Of a stretch of 64,000 bases of DNA, positions 1-14,366 are shown one piece after another; the first letter of the stretch is position 1, and each line of letters starts with the position of its first letter. The notes under the pieces were generated by a model. That model was not told where the DNA came from. It did not search any database and saw nothing but the letters and a program-made list of their open reading frames with translations. The position numbers were made by a program, and so were the translations under genes. The stretch comes from Piscicola geometra (Eukaryota > Annelida > Clitellata > Hirudinida > Piscicolidae), in NCBI GenBank assembly GCA_943735955.1, contig OX030960.1:5372535-5436534 (forward strand), in the 5' to 3' direction.

Positions 1-1890
1 TTTTCAAGTATTTTTTTGATAAATTACTATATACATTAAGATAAATATAATTATATAGTTATTGTTATTCAAATGTTGAATGAAAAACCATATAACGATC
101 ATGATCAATCGTCTCTATCATCAAAGAACAAACAAAACTTTTCATTATTCTGTAATAACTCTAAAATTACGCAAAATACTCATATTTAATGATCGAAAAA
201 ACAAAAAAATTATGTTTTTTTTTGCTTTAAATAAGTATACAAACTGGTCAACTCAGTGAAGCGATTGGGGATTATTTATAGTCTATAAATTCAGGATCTG
301 GCTTATCTGGTTGTGCGTTTGTGCGTGTATGAGAACGATTTTTTTATAAATTATATGTATTTAGACTGCCTACTAAGTATTTTACTTTAAAGAAAAATGC
401 TGTACATGTTTGATGAGCTATATTTAAAAAATAACATAGGTTCAACAGTATCGTTGAAAAAGTTCAGCCACAAATAAAAGTTTATTCGCGTAATATGCAT
501 AAATGAAAACCAAAAATGTCTTTTTGGGCTAACTTTATCAATAATAATGATAAATTTTTGCTATTTTTACTTGTCATCTATTAAAGCTATTCAAACTTAA
601 GTATGATAAATTTAATGGTATTTATATAAACTTCAAATTGTGTTTCTAAGTGAACTTTTCAAAATAAATTCAATATGGTTTTGTGTTTTTTCAAGGAAAA
701 TTTATCTATAAATAATACTTTTTTAATAGATTTTTTAAACTTACAAGTTTATTCCAATATTTTAGGTACGGTTTAACTATAAATTGAATTATAAAAAAAT
801 GTTAATTTGAATGATATAAAAATATTTCGTAAACTTGAAATAATATAATTATATAAAAAATTCTATCAGTTTTAATTTTAATACGCAAATTTTAATCGTT
901 AAAAAAATTAAACTATTATTATTTGTCAATCAGATTGTGTTCTAGAAAGTTAGATGACACTACTTAAAGATTATTCTTAATTTTATTGTATTCATTAAAA
1001 AACATTATTTGAAAATTTGAAACTATATTTTCATAAATTAGTTAAAGTGAAGGATAAAAAATTTACATTGTTATTCCAGAAATACGATAAGAAAGGAAAC
1101 CCCCACTGCCTATTTTGTGTGATATAGGGACGCTAAATTTTCATTCAAGAGACGTTTGTCTTATAACAAAAAACCACTAACTAAATATTTATGACACTCC
1201 TTAAACGACAGAACAAATATTTGCCGAGCTCCCATTCTTTTCTTGTATTTTTTCATGAGTAAAAATGTATTCTATTAATTCTAAATCTCTTTCATTCCAC
1301 TCTATATAAATAGACGGTCAAATTATTGGATTACCTTCAAACCTCTTCGACAATATCGTAATCACATGACCAAAAAATAACATACCCATCTTAAAGCACT
1401 TCTAAGGCTATATAATAATTGTTAAAATATTTTGTGAAAAAAAATTACTCATATCTTAGGGATATATTTTAAGAAACATTTATCCATGCTTTATATGTGT
1501 TATCGTTTGCAGGCTTAAGCGGTATAACTTATATTCTTTATTATACTATATTTCACTCTGAAAATCATACTTTAAAATTCATTTAAAATATAAATTATTG
1601 AATAATTCATTGCCTTCTAAACGTATCGATCCCAAATAGTGATAAAAGGAAATATCAAGGACATTTTAGGCAGAAAATCTATTTTGCATTACTAATAGTC
1701 TTAGCTCAATAGTCGTTTTTCATAAAGATCAAATAGTTTAAACTTTTAGTAATGATGTTTATAATGAGTTATCTTGAAGGCTTTCGTGCATCTAATAGGA
1801 CCCTTCATGCCTCAGCGATCTGCAAAAGTTCCATGCCACTCAAGACGAACGAAATGTAATTCTAAAAAGTGACAAAAACATGAAATTTGA
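1..1890. other. AT-rich non-coding DNA
   Basis: I see no supportable gene here. The DNA is homopolymer- and AT-rich on both strands, with stops frequent in all frames and no run resembling an exon. A slightly less AT-rich patch at about 1,790-1,850 shows no recognisable protein. Confidence 0.6.
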
Positions 1891-2258
1891 GTATTTAAAA
1901 CTATACTTTTAATATTTTTTGTATTTAAAACTACTTTTATTATTTTTTGTATTTAAAACTATACTTTTATTATTTTTTGTATTTAAAACTATACTTTTAT
2001 TATTTTTTGTATTTAAAACTATACTTTTATTATTTTTTGTATTTAAAACTATACTTTTATTATTTTTTGTATTTAAAACTATACTTTTATTATTTTTTGT
2101 ATTTAAAACCATACTTTTATTATTTTTTGTATTTAAAACTATACTTTTATTATTTTTTGTATTTAAAACTATACTTTTATTTTTTTTTGTATTTAAAACT
2201 ATACTTTTATTATTTTTTGTATTTAAAGCTATACTTTTATTATTTTTTGTATTTAAAA
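1891..2258. repeat. 30-bp minisatellite, about 12 copies
   Basis: Head-to-tail copies of a unit reading gtatttaaaact followed by atacttttattatttttt. The copies are nearly identical. The second (1921-1948) is 2 bp short and the last ones carry single changes, such as aaagct at about 2226. Because the unit is a multiple of three, it stays open in several frames and produces spurious repetitive reading frames on both strands. Confidence 0.95.
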
Positions 2259-2262
2259 TAAA

Positions 2263-5200
2263 TATTTTACTTAATAAAGATTCAATTATTAGAACAAAAA
2301 TAACTATGGAGTTTTAATGAAACTTATTAACGTGAAAATAATAAGTTAGTGAATTTATGAAGCTTGGAAAATCATGAAAATTATGTTGAAAGAAGAAAAT
2401 TGTATTATAAAGTATTAGATTTACTTTTTTTTACAAACTAATTTAGTTTTTATCAATTTAACGAAGTTCATTCGCTTGAAATAAAAAAACTGAATTCAAA
2501 TTCGAATTTAATTATAATAATAAAAAACCAAATATGCCTCTAACACCGTTCTCTAAGTACCTCGACCACCATCAACAGAGGCCTGGTCGAATATAACGCA
2601 GGTCAACTGAGATTAAATTATGATAAAAACTACAAAAAGATTAAAAATCTTTTAATAATTTTTTAAGGCAAGTTTACTTTTGGTCTTACGAGACCGACCA
2701 AGCGGATTTATTTTTGCTCTTTCTGATGTTTTGTCGGTAAAAAGCGACAGATTGACGGGCTTTTTGGCATGTCTAATCTTGCGTCAAAGTATCGAGATAT
2801 AATATTGACTGATAATTAGTAAGATAAAACGAGTTGAAAATTAATATTAAAAATGTCATAAAAAATGCGTTTATAAATTTTATTAAGCAATATAACCAAC
2901 AAGATTGCCTTGTTGAATCAATGTTTATGACGCAATTTTGAATATCGTTTGACTGGATATAACGATTTGTTCAAGCAACCAGTCGTTCAATGTGAAGCGC
3001 TTCATAGAACTCAAAATCAATGACATCCTCCACTTTTAATCTTTCCGGAAAAAAACTTCTTGATATGCGATCTTGGCTTCCTTTGTCACGTCTTCCCATC
3101 GATCTTATTCACTGCATTCCTTTAGCGTCAACAATATTGAGCGTGAGGGTGTTGTAATGGATAAAAATTAGAAAAAAGATTTTTAGCTAAATATTTTATG
3201 CTTTTTTCATCTGTTCTATTTTCATTAGTGGTTTTTATTAAATTTTTTAGCTTTATTATGTCAAATTCTAAATTTTATTTTATGAAGAAAATAAAGTAGT
3301 ACCAGGAAAAAAAATTCAGCCGATTGATAAGAAGAATACAGTGATAATGAGCAGATAAAATCATTAAATATTTAAAGTAATTGTGACAGAAAAAAGAATA
3401 CTTTTGAAATGATTTAATTAAATTTTGTAAAACTGAATCTATTTAACAGAAGGACTGTTTAAACCCCTGGACATTTTTTGTTCATCATTTTTCTGAAAAA
3501 TAAAATTAAAATAAAATGAATAAGTCTAATGTTTTAACAGACATGATTTTTATTCATTTAGAATTAAAAAAATAATAAAATCAAAATAAACTCAACCAAG
3601 TCCACAAATCATTAGCATAATGTTACAGAAGCATGATTAGCTAACAAAAAGATATCTTGTTCGAAACATCCAGAGCATTTAAAGATTTCAATACTGCACT
3701 GTATCAAGCTTGGTGCATTCGCTCGAACTTGCTAAGGACTGGTGCTAGTTGAATTATTCGACTATATTAGCCTCAAAGAATCGATTTTAACACTTTGTTC
3801 CTATGAGTTCGTTATCTATTGAACTGCATTAATTTGATATTCTCTACATTGTTTGCATACTGAATGTGGAATGAGATATTTCTAAAAAAGTTTATTTAAT
3901 CCCTCAACATGATCCTATTAAAAACAAAATTTAAGCTTTTAAACCCATATCTAAAAATCTCAAAAGTCTTACTTCAACGAACTTTTCAAGGAATATATTA
4001 AACTTAGAAAAAAGAATACTAATCCCAAAAAAGAGTCTGAGACAAGATATTAATTTTACAATAAATTATAAGCGTACTAAGCGGATAAAAAAATAATTAG
4101 TTCAACAAAATGAAAAATATGTCAAAAATGAAGATAGAGTGAATACACTAGAGAGACAGTAAGTCGCACTCGAACAAGCTTACTTGGAAAGTTAATTTAA
4201 AATGGAAAATCGTCTTCGCGACGAAAGTCTTTTTAAGTTTTAATGTAACTTTTGGCATTCCTGACGTACCACGAGCACTTCTACTCGGGGCTGTGCTTGT
4301 TATTTTAGCCTATTTAAGTGATAAAAATGTTCAAATAAAATGCTTAGAAATAACTGAAAATTATATGAAGCTTCAATTGTATTAGTATATATTGTGATCT
4401 TCACTAAAATCATCAAAACCATCATTATTTGTAGGTAAGACACACGTCTGGACAAGAAGGGGGATGCAGACAGTAACAAAATATAGAATTTAATTAAATA
4501 TTTCTTCATTAAAGTATTTAAAAATGAAATAAATAAAGTATGAATTTTTATGAAAATATTGAAAAATCAAAAAAAATGTAAAACTGAAAAGTTTATAATA
4601 TTGAAGATAATGTTAATAAAACCATTAATCATCATCGTCGTCTTTATATGATGTCTGTATCAAAGTGATCAAGTCAAAAAATGCTAAATTGTGTGTACTC
4701 TTAAAGCTTTTCGAAATTCTGATCCATGCAAGTAGGATAAATGATAATGAAGTAGTAGAACAGCTACAGAAAACAAGTTCACATCGATAAAGATTCCTAG
4801 ATTTTAGCACCAAGCGCTTTAATAAACTATTATTTCTTAATAAAACCACGTACATCTATCACTTCGCGTGACCACAATCGCGTCTTTGTGGCTGGCTCTT
4901 TGTTCGTGTCAGTAATGCACTTTTCTTGAAGTTTGCTTGCTTGCCATTTGAATTATTTATTTTTAAGAAGAAAATTAAGATTAAATAGTTCATTTATCTT
5001 GACCTATTAACTATACTTTTTATTTGTCAAAATATATTTTTTTAAGTATTAAAAAACACCCAACATTTAAATTCAAAGTTAAATAAAAAGATTTTTGAAT
5101 CTTAATAAGGATTGCCTGTGTTGGCAACCGATAATACATCTATATTGACTGCCTTAAAATGCAGTCATGATCTATTGAAGAATGGGTCATCGCATGTGAG

Positions 5201-5628
5201 TGGAACGCAAGAAATGCAGTGAAATCACACTCAGACGGGCGTACCGCAGGTAGGCATAGCAACAATGAGGTCGATCATCACTGGTAATTATTGCTTCAAG
5301 TGGCGCTTGCGTGACTGACCTTTCGAAACCAAACTGACGGTTCAATTACTCACTGGGTACAATCCAATCCAATACAATGCAATAGAACACAACCCCCAAA
5401 ATACAATAAAATATGCAAAATGACATTCAATATGATATAGCAAAACACGATATATAATAAAATGAATTAAGGACTATAAGTTATAATCTAAAACTCATAC
5501 AACAATGACGAGTGGTTTTATCAAACGAAAGATTTCAATGGGTGAGGTGTTGCATGGAAAAGAAGCATAACTCCTGCTGATGGATCATTAGATGGAGCGT
5601 CCCTGGGGTGTTTTATTATTTATTATTG
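2263..5628. other. AT-rich DNA with mixed-composition patches, no gene recognised
   Basis: Mostly AT-rich filler. Patches of more balanced composition lie at about 2,540-2,790, 2,990-3,170, 4,140-4,300 and 5,100-5,345. On the minus strand, 2,990-3,090 stays open for some 40 codons, but I cannot match it to a family. These may be old transposon remnants. Short A/T microsatellite-like runs (caatcc/caatac) occur at 5,363-5,420. Confidence 0.45.
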
Positions 5629-5654
5629 ATATATATATATATATATATATATAT
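5629..5654. repeat. (AT)n microsatellite
   Basis: Thirteen perfect AT dinucleotides. No gene lies near it. Confidence 0.9.
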
Positions 5655-7013
5655 CTTATTAATCGATTGAAATAATAGACAACAAACAAATTTGTTTTTA
5701 TTAATCATGTGTTGCTATAAGTAACATGTATACGATTGTGATGGGCCAATAAGAAATAAAAAAGAGCAAGAAGGCTCAGTGATTCACTGTTAAAATCACA
5801 CGCAGATGAGAGAATTGACGGATCTTTTGAATAAAGAGCGATAATGGGGACCCAATAAGAGGGGAGAGGGGAGGAGTCAAACTTGAGACCTCAGAAGAGC
5901 TGATTGGTGGGTCACAGGTGAAGCCGATGATTGCAATTGATTTGATGAGAGATTGCTTTTGTATTACACATACTTTGTTTTATATAGTGCCTCGTTTGGG
6001 ACTTTATGCTGACTTTGACTGATTTGTCTCATTTTGACTTCTGTTAAGAAATAGAAAAAAAATATTTTAAAAAAGTAGTTTTAAAAGGTTTTTGTTTCCA
6101 TTCAGAGTTCATGTTCGCCTAGAACTAATTTTTGCTTTATTGCACAATCTTCAACACATTTTTCACTAATTCCTTTCAGACGTCCTTTCTTTTTAAAGCA
6201 TAATTAAAGAATACATATTTGAAGACCCAAAGTTATTTTAGTAATATATCATTTTTGAACCATTTTCTTCGCCTCTTTTCTAACTATCTTTTTCCACGCA
6301 ACTTCTCCATCCATCATGACTTCCAGCGCAATCGATCCCGTACCCATCACATCAGGTGATTTGTTATTGAAAATATTGAGGATTTTGTATAATTATGAAA
6401 AAAATATATATATTTTATTATTAACAGATTTTATAGCTTTTAAATATTTGTGTAAATCAATAACTCGAGTTTGTAGAACATTTTAATAAACTCATAAACC
6501 TTATCCGTAAAACATTTTCTAAGATTAAAATTTGCAACAAAAAACTTATAATTATGAATCTCTCAATTATTTTTGTTCTGATAAGTGTTTTCCTTATTCA
6601 TGTCCGCTAATAGTTCGCAATAATAAATAAAACAAAACTTCTCCTCAATGGGAAAAGCATCAGCAATGATTTATTGATGCGTATGCCTATATAGCCATAC
6701 GAATTCAGAAATTTCTGCTGTGACCATTTTTTATTGCATTACCAACTTTTCGTTTTTTGATCGTTAAATATGCCTGAAGAAATTGATGTTTTTTTATATA
6801 TATATTTTAACCTCAAATTTATGTAGCTGTTTTTTTGCTTATTTTAGAAAGAATCGGAAGTTTTTATTTTGTTTTGTGTGCATGACAGAGACATCAAGTG
6901 TGTGGTTAATGCAACGTGCAAGTTGTATATTTGAAAAATTTGTGCAATTTGTGCAATTAATTTTTGCTTGACCATTAGTAGTCTATGCCACGAAAACTTA
7001 GGCGTCAGAAAAC

Positions 7014-7305
7014 GTTGTTTCAGGGAACATCATGTTCAACATGTAAAAGCAAGGTTTACACGTTTCAACTCGAAAAAGGGTTTCTATTTAGTATTTTTAT
7101 GCCTTTCAACTTTGTTGCAGCTCGTGTGAAGGCTAAATAAAACACAATTAAGCACTTTGCTAAGTTGTTTCAGGGAACATGTAAAAGCAGGGTTTACACG
7201 TTTAAACTCGAAAAATGGTTTCTATTAAGTATTTTCATGCCTTTTAACTTTGTTGCAGCTCGTGTGAAAGCTAAATAAAACACAAAAAAGCACTTTACTA
7301 AATTG
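7014..7305. repeat. Tandem direct duplication of a ~140-150 bp segment
   Basis: 7014-7163 and 7164-7305 are two copies of one segment that begins gttgtttcagggaacat and ends in cacttt(g/a)ctaa. The left copy has about 12 bp extra near its start (catgttcaacat); otherwise the copies differ by scattered substitutions. No coding potential is evident, so this looks like a simple local duplication. Confidence 0.85.
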
Positions 7306-8211
7306 TGAATAGAGCTTTTTTTAAATGAAGGCCGAAAAAGTATCAGTTTTTTTGCTGAATTCGCCAATAGTTTAAAAAATAACCCTTAATGATAGACTGA
7401 TTGTCACTAAAGTGTTAAGTTCGTTTGGCCAAATCATGATTAGTTAGATATTGATTAATCGATTAATATACTATAATGTATAGGAGAAGAGTGCATTTAA
7501 AATTATATTTGTCTAAGGATCCAACCGTAGTTTTTTTTGCCGATTAAAATTTATAAATTAGCTTATGTTTTTTAAATTGGTAGAGCAAGTAGAAAATAAA
7601 GTTATGATTCGAATAACTAGAGTTCTAAAACACCTTAAAATATCCATACATTAAAAAAGAGTAAAATAAAATAAAATAGATCAAAATAATGTTTTCTATA
7701 ATACTCGAAGTGAAATCTCAATATTACCCTAAATTCCTTAAATTACTTTAAAAAGAAAATCCAAATAAAAACGTCGTCAAAATCACAAAAACAACAAAAT
7801 AAATCCACACACAACCATATTCGCTACCACACACACACGTACATCCACAATCACTCACTCAAGCAGCTTGTTACGTGTCTCGTAGGATTAACATTTCGCG
7901 CCATGCAACCTCAAAGAAGGCTTTTTCCTGGTTACATCATCGAGACGCCACCAAACCATACCGAACAAATTGCAGGGCTTTCGTGATCTACCCCTTTCAC
8001 CCACTTCTTATATGTATGTAGTTATGTATGTTTTTATATGTGTATTCATATGTGGTATATATTTATGTGTCGGACAATGCCGGAAGCCTTCTTGAGAGCA
8101 ATGACCGCCTCAACGGTTGCGTAACTAAGCTTTGAATTAGAAGAGCGCTAGAAAATCTATCAAGGTTTACACGTACGTTCACATACACAAACAGACACGT
8201 AGATAAAACCA

Positions 8212-8486
<275 letters not shown>

Positions 8487-9442
8487 TAAAAACTACTTTC
8501 TCATAAAATTTGAAAAATCGCTAAATTTGTTTTTCTGAGAGCCCTCTTAAATACAACTAATTAAAATATAAGTGTCATGAGAAATAAATTAATATACGAA
8601 AAACTTAAATTTATCTAAAGAGTCAAAAATTTAAAGTTAAAAAATAGGCCATAAAGAATATTTATAAAATTCAAAGCAAGTTAGAAGCATACGAGAAAAA
8701 ATAAAAAAGCCACAAAAATGCATAGATACATGCATGGAGACGTGTATAGAGCCATTCGTTCAGACGTACAAGGAAACATACATAGACATGCATGGAGACA
8801 GATGTGAGCAGACTTTATTATCTGGCTCGAGTACCTTTTCACACAGTTTTTGATTTAACTTCCTTTTTCTCTTTTCAAGTACTAATATTATATTTTTCAT
8901 TTTATAATTTTTGGAATAGTTGAATAGATTATTTGTATAAATGTTTTTTACGATAATTTTTTGCAAAAAAGTTTGCACTAGTTTAGAGTTCAAATTATAT
9001 AAAGGATTTGGCTTTTAATTATTATAATTCTTATTTATTAACCTATTTTATTTATTTATTTACTATTTTATGAATACAAATCAATGAAATAGTTTTTTAA
9101 TTTACAAATGTAATGATACAATAAGTTTTGAATAGTTTTTCAATGTAAGCATTTGAAAAAGTTTACAAAATTGATTTAAAGAATTGTTTTTTTTTAACTA
9201 TCTTATATATAAGATTACATATTTTATATATTTTAACATAGATTCAGATCTTTTGTATATTTTTTTCTTATGATTTATGTAAAAAAATATTTTTACCATT
9301 TCTTGCTCAAAAACAGAACCCTCGAACATAAGTTATGCGTATTTTCTTTTCAAATGCTTTAAAAACCACATGAATCAGAAAAAAGTGATTTCCACTAAGA
9401 AAAATGCACGAATAGATGGACAATAGTGAGCCAAATGGTAGT

Positions 9443-9694
9443 TCAAAGCGAGAGATGCCAATGTCGGTAGTGTTCTGTCACGTCCTTCATCCGTAGCTTA
9501 CGTAAGCATGTCTTGTGAAGTGTTTCCAGTCTTCCGTGCCGACCGCATAATGTTACGAACGACATGGATTGGTATTGGCAGTAGTGGCCATGAAATAAGT
9601 GGGTGGCGTAGCTGCTTCGATTAATCACTGAATAGCATATTTCTTGAGGCATTGCTTCAAGAGTCAGCAAGTCTCCGATGTGATCTGCTACCAA
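9443..9694 (-). pseudogene. Relic of a non-LTR retrotransposon (post-RT region)
   Basis: The minus strand stays open for 83 codons. Its second half, with the run GRHGRLETLHKTCLRKLRMKD, resembles the segment after the reverse transcriptase of many LINEs, where a conserved R-x-L-E-x-x-H-x-x-C-L-R motif occurs. No start, no RT core and no 3' end are seen, so it would be a decayed fragment. The match rests on one motif only. It is a different piece from the LINE end at 53,685, which starts with a related [12 protein letters not shown] motif. Confidence 0.35.
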
Positions 9695-9699
9695 TATAT

Positions 9700-12600
9700 A
9701 TTGCTGACGCTATTCTACTACTATTACTTAATATTAGCTCACCGTTTTTCACAGTTGAATAGTCGATATTTGAAAAGTCTCAGATAACTCGAAAAACATT
9801 ATTATCTCCAATTACTGTTGAGTGTTGCATTCTTTCTGTTCCGCGTACATTATGACATTATGCAATAAAGCTTTTATTTAAAAATGGTTAATTTCAAAAT
9901 GTGATTTATACTATGAGTATCAGTTTTATGGCCTAAAAATGTATGCAAAATCTTTACTCCAATTTTATCCGTTTTTTTACTTTTTTTTATAATATAAGTT
10001 TTTATTTTATAAACATGTGTTTTTTATCTTGATTATTACTTTTAAAATATGTTTTTGTACGTTGCTTGGAAATATTTTTTGTGTGGAAATAATAATTTAG
10101 TTTTAAAATTCAATTATTAAAAATGTTTAAAAAAATGTTTTTCCAGTTTTTTAAAATTATAATTGTTTCATTTTTGTTCTTTCTTTTAAAACTGTATTTT
10201 GAAAAGCCATTTAACTATTTTTTGCTGTTTAATCCAATCTGTTTTTTAGTCTACAATTTTGAATTTCAAAGTATAAATAAATTTATAGTATTACTAATTC
10301 TTAAAAAACTTTTTCTCTCTTTATCCCAACTGCAAAGTCATCACCAAATTCTTCCCTTCATCATTGACTTCTATATCTATTCTATTAACTGCCCTTAAGC
10401 CACTCTAACGAGATTTTTTATTGCCATTGTCATTCTCCAAATTAATAATTCATTTCGTGATAAATGACTTGTTTAATGGGTTGCGAGGAATCCAATAATA
10501 GGAATGTATTGAGGCGCAGAGACAAAAGTTAATCAACGTAAAACTTTTGTCTGACATATTATGATATAATAAATAAGAAAAATGATGCAGATTCAAAGTG
10601 GGAAAAATTAATTTTCAAAATTATCTACAACTTTAAATTGAAAAAATAATTTAAAAAAAAAGTTTAATAAAAAATTATTGATTAATGGCCTACAAGTGTC
10701 CTATGGCTAAGCTCTCAAACATAATGACTTTTCGTGCTATAATCTTGCAATGAAAATTTATTAAACACCCTTTTTAAATGTAAACTAGGTCGAATATCCT
10801 ACTTAAAGTGATATTAGTGGTGATTAAAAGCTTCGAACTAAAAACGTGTAAATATTCTTTATAAACGAGATTGGAATATAAAAAAAAACAAAAATGCTAG
10901 TGACAAGCATGACTGGCGTACTGGAAAGTTTGAGTAGAAAAGTTAACATACGGGAAAAAGATTAATTACATGAACGTAAGCGATAAATAAAATACTTGAA
11001 AGAGTAGTTGTTAGAAAAAAAAACAATTTTTCATAGTGAGATAAGATTTATATCCACAAAATAAATAATTCAAGAAAAATTATAGTGAAAAGTTTTTCAA
11101 AATAAAATAAAAACTTCAATCGTTAAGTGAAGGGTTCTGGCATGTGTCCACACCAGTAGCGACTTGTAATTAAGTTCACCGTTCGTAAACAAAGTTAATA
11201 CTTTTTCATACGACTCTGTATAGGAGGAAAACAATGTTTCATAAAATCTTACAAACGCGTTCATAAATTCTATCTATAATAAAGCCTGCAACAGCCCTTG
11301 AAGCATGGATATTAGTCAATTGGAGATGAAGTTTCCCTCGATTTATATTTCGATTTTTATGGAACAATATTTCATATAAATGAATAAAACCCTAAAAAGA
11401 AACTCGATTATTGCTTGTTAAATTTTCTCAGAATTCCACAATAAATGTTGTTTGTCTATTTTGTTGACATTTGAAGCGCTATATTTTCACTACTTCATTT
11501 ACATTTTATTGTAATTTTATTTATCAAATAAATCAACCATATAAGAAATATTATTTTTTTCACTTCTGACGTGTGTGCTGAAGTATGCAAGACCGTACAT
11601 TGCGACCACCCTTAAGAGAAAGTTTTCATCAGATATGATGGACTAATTACCAGCAATACGTCATACATATATCAATACAAACATAAGTTCTTACAATATA
11701 CATACATTATATATATCGAACGGTCTATACATTGAAGCGACTTTAGACAACCCGCTGAGAGAAGCAACTTGAAGTCAAAACCAAAAATCTTAGAGAATGA
11801 TTGATCGAATCGGACTTTTGAATATTTTGCTAATAACTACTCTTCTTTCGATTGAGATTTAATGAGGGTTTATCATTTTTTGATAAATGAGCAGAGCCTC
11901 ATTAGAAATAATAAATGTTTTTGTTTGTTGTTTTCTAAGACATAAAAAAGTTCAATATTTTTTGTTGAAGAATATATTTTTTCAACTGATTTTCAGAATA
12001 TATTTTCAACGCCAAAAATGAAATAGGGACACCATCAAATAAATCGAAAGACATTAAACAAATTAATTTATGGTTAAAACTAATTGAGAAAAATTTCATT
12101 CAAATATATAATATTTATTTATAACTCAACTGACTTAAATTTTTTTACATTTCAATTAAGTCTACGAGAAAGTCAATGTCACGCATGCGCTGGATTTTAA
12201 TAATTATAATTAACCCTCTGGCAATAAATATAACTGTTTCACTAGTTAAGATTATTTTTCTTGAAGTTGTGTCAAAGATTTACGGCACCGCGGGCTTTAA
12301 TCGACCAGTCCAAACATAAAAATAAGGATATTATGTCGATTCCATTGTATTCTTTTCCACCTTAGGATGATCCTATTCGTTTTATTCAGCAGCCGTTAAC
12401 GGTGTTTCAGCCCCGTAATAACTATCAGAAGCTTCTCCAGTTATAAGTGTTTAGAAGAGGTTATTGAGTCAGCTGAGCGGTTAGTGGTTTTAGAACAGGA
12501 TTTCAATGGTGTGTCATCTAACCAAGAACCAAATAATTTTTTATAATTTGTAAAAAACAACTGAGATGATCATTTGAACTTTAAAATACTATTTTGATAC

Positions 12601-14260
12601 TGCTTTTGTAGATCAATAATAAGAAAATAATTTAAATATTGTTTGGATTAATAGATTCGTGAAAATGTCATTTTTTAACAATTCAAATAGATTTTCTTTA
12701 TTTAGATTATTTTTTCTGAAAAATAAAATGAATAAATATTTCGAAAAATTTTGTATCTTCTGAAAATATCTCGGTGTTGAGCTACCACTAAATATTCGAA
12801 TTAAACTTTACAACGTTAATTTTTACTCTAAAAAGAACAAAATGAAAAGATGGAAAAAATGATTTTCATTGGCACCTTACCTTAAATTTCCAATTAGACA
12901 ATACTGGGTGTTAGCGGCATTGCATAAATCGATTCAGTCCTCAAGTGCTAAGCAGCTTTGCAAAGCGTTCACTAATCAGATAAGACTTGTCGTGACATCT
13001 TAATAACATCGTCTTTGCATTTCAGCCTGCAGCCTGTTATTACTACATCCCATAAGTCTTCGCTATTTTTCAATAAATTCATTCCTGGATGCCAGAAACT
13101 TCAACGACAGGTCTTAAGTCGTCAAACGCGGAGACACCTAGAAATTGCGGATTAGTATTTATGGGAAAATAAATTGTTTTTTTATATGTTTTTAGATTAG
13201 TTCAAAGACGGTTAAAATAAATAGGCTCGAACCATCCCCCATTGGCGTATTCATTTAAAGTCACATTTGAAGTAAATCTTCTCTAATTCACTAACACATT
13301 CGTCAAAAAACATATTTTCAAAGATTCAAAATACTTGGTCTGGTAAGCCTTGAAAAAAATCTAAGCTCATATCAATCATATTTCCAAAAAATTATAAATT
13401 GAGATTTTTAGACATTTTAATATTTTTATTTTCTGTTTCAGCCTGTATTTTAATATCCATGAGTATCAATAAATAAAACGAAATATTTAAAAATAATATT
13501 TAACAAATAAGTTAAATCACGCATCTAGAATTGATTTTGAGAATTGGACTGTTTGTTTCATTCTTAATTGCATTGAACTCAGGCTGTGGCAAGCTGCAGA
13601 ACTTTTAATGTGTGGCTTACTTGGCACGCGATAATGAAAACACAGTTCGTGTTTGAATTACCACTTGGTACCCTTTTAGAGCTGTTTTACGAGTGTCACT
13701 TCTCTTCTTCCTTCAAACGTCGTCTTAGTAAATATAAATTGCACATTGCTTTCCTGCTTACGTTTGCATTTGATGGATAGTGCGATAAGATCGACAAGAG
13801 TAATGATAAATCATAAAATCATTATAGGTTTGCATACTTGTTTTTTAAACCTCAAGTAAATTACCTAGTTAAAATACTTTTTGGACTATTCTAGAGAATC
13901 TCTATTCTCTTCGTTTTATTGGCAACTTCTCAATCACGAAATCAATCAATTGGTTCTTTTCTTCAATTGTTTCTCTCCTAAACTTTCTCATACATGTAAC
14001 ACTCTTTCTATAATTTCTATTCTTTTCAATACATATATATACCAGTGTATTTATGTTCATATTCACATATTTTCAAGTCTAGATACCTGCATTGTGTCTT
14101 CATTTTTATGGGTTAAATGCGTGTGTATTTTTAATTGAAAGATTTTTTAAATTTCATATCTTCAAGCTCTAATAAATGCTCTTAACTCAAACCGATGTTG
14201 AAAAAGGAATTAAGTTTTGTTAGCAATAAGAACAGCTAGGTCACTTAAGAAGCAAACTTT
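9700..14260. other. AT-rich DNA, no gene recognised
   Basis: No exon with family similarity is visible on either strand. If the tailless gene downstream has a distant first exon and promoter on the plus strand, they probably lie in this stretch or to its left, but nothing identifies them. A tRNA-like A-box motif (cagctgagcggttag) at about 12,470 may be another old SINE head. Confidence 0.4.
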
Positions 14261-14261
14261 C

Positions 14262-14366
14262 ATTAGCCCGTTCGTCTATAGGCTACTAGGACATGTGTTG
14301 CATTCGCCCATTGACCATTGGTCAAGACGCGAGTCGTTACACACTTGGCTACCCGTTCACCCAATA
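14262..14366 (-). mobile_element. tRNA-derived SINE, degraded head fragment
   Basis: Read on the minus strand, this begins tgggtgaacgggtagcc and is clearly related to the better copy at 18,325-18,497: both share the start tgggtgaacg, the block cttgaccaat, and the block cctagtarcc. The A-box-like part is at 14,340-14,354. The B-box position (about 14,302-14,311) has decayed. The 3' half and tail are not convincing here. Confidence 0.55.

Noticed and set aside
1909..2317. Repetitive frames across the 30-bp minisatellite
   Set aside because: The unit length is a multiple of three, so frames stay open by construction; no start context or domain.
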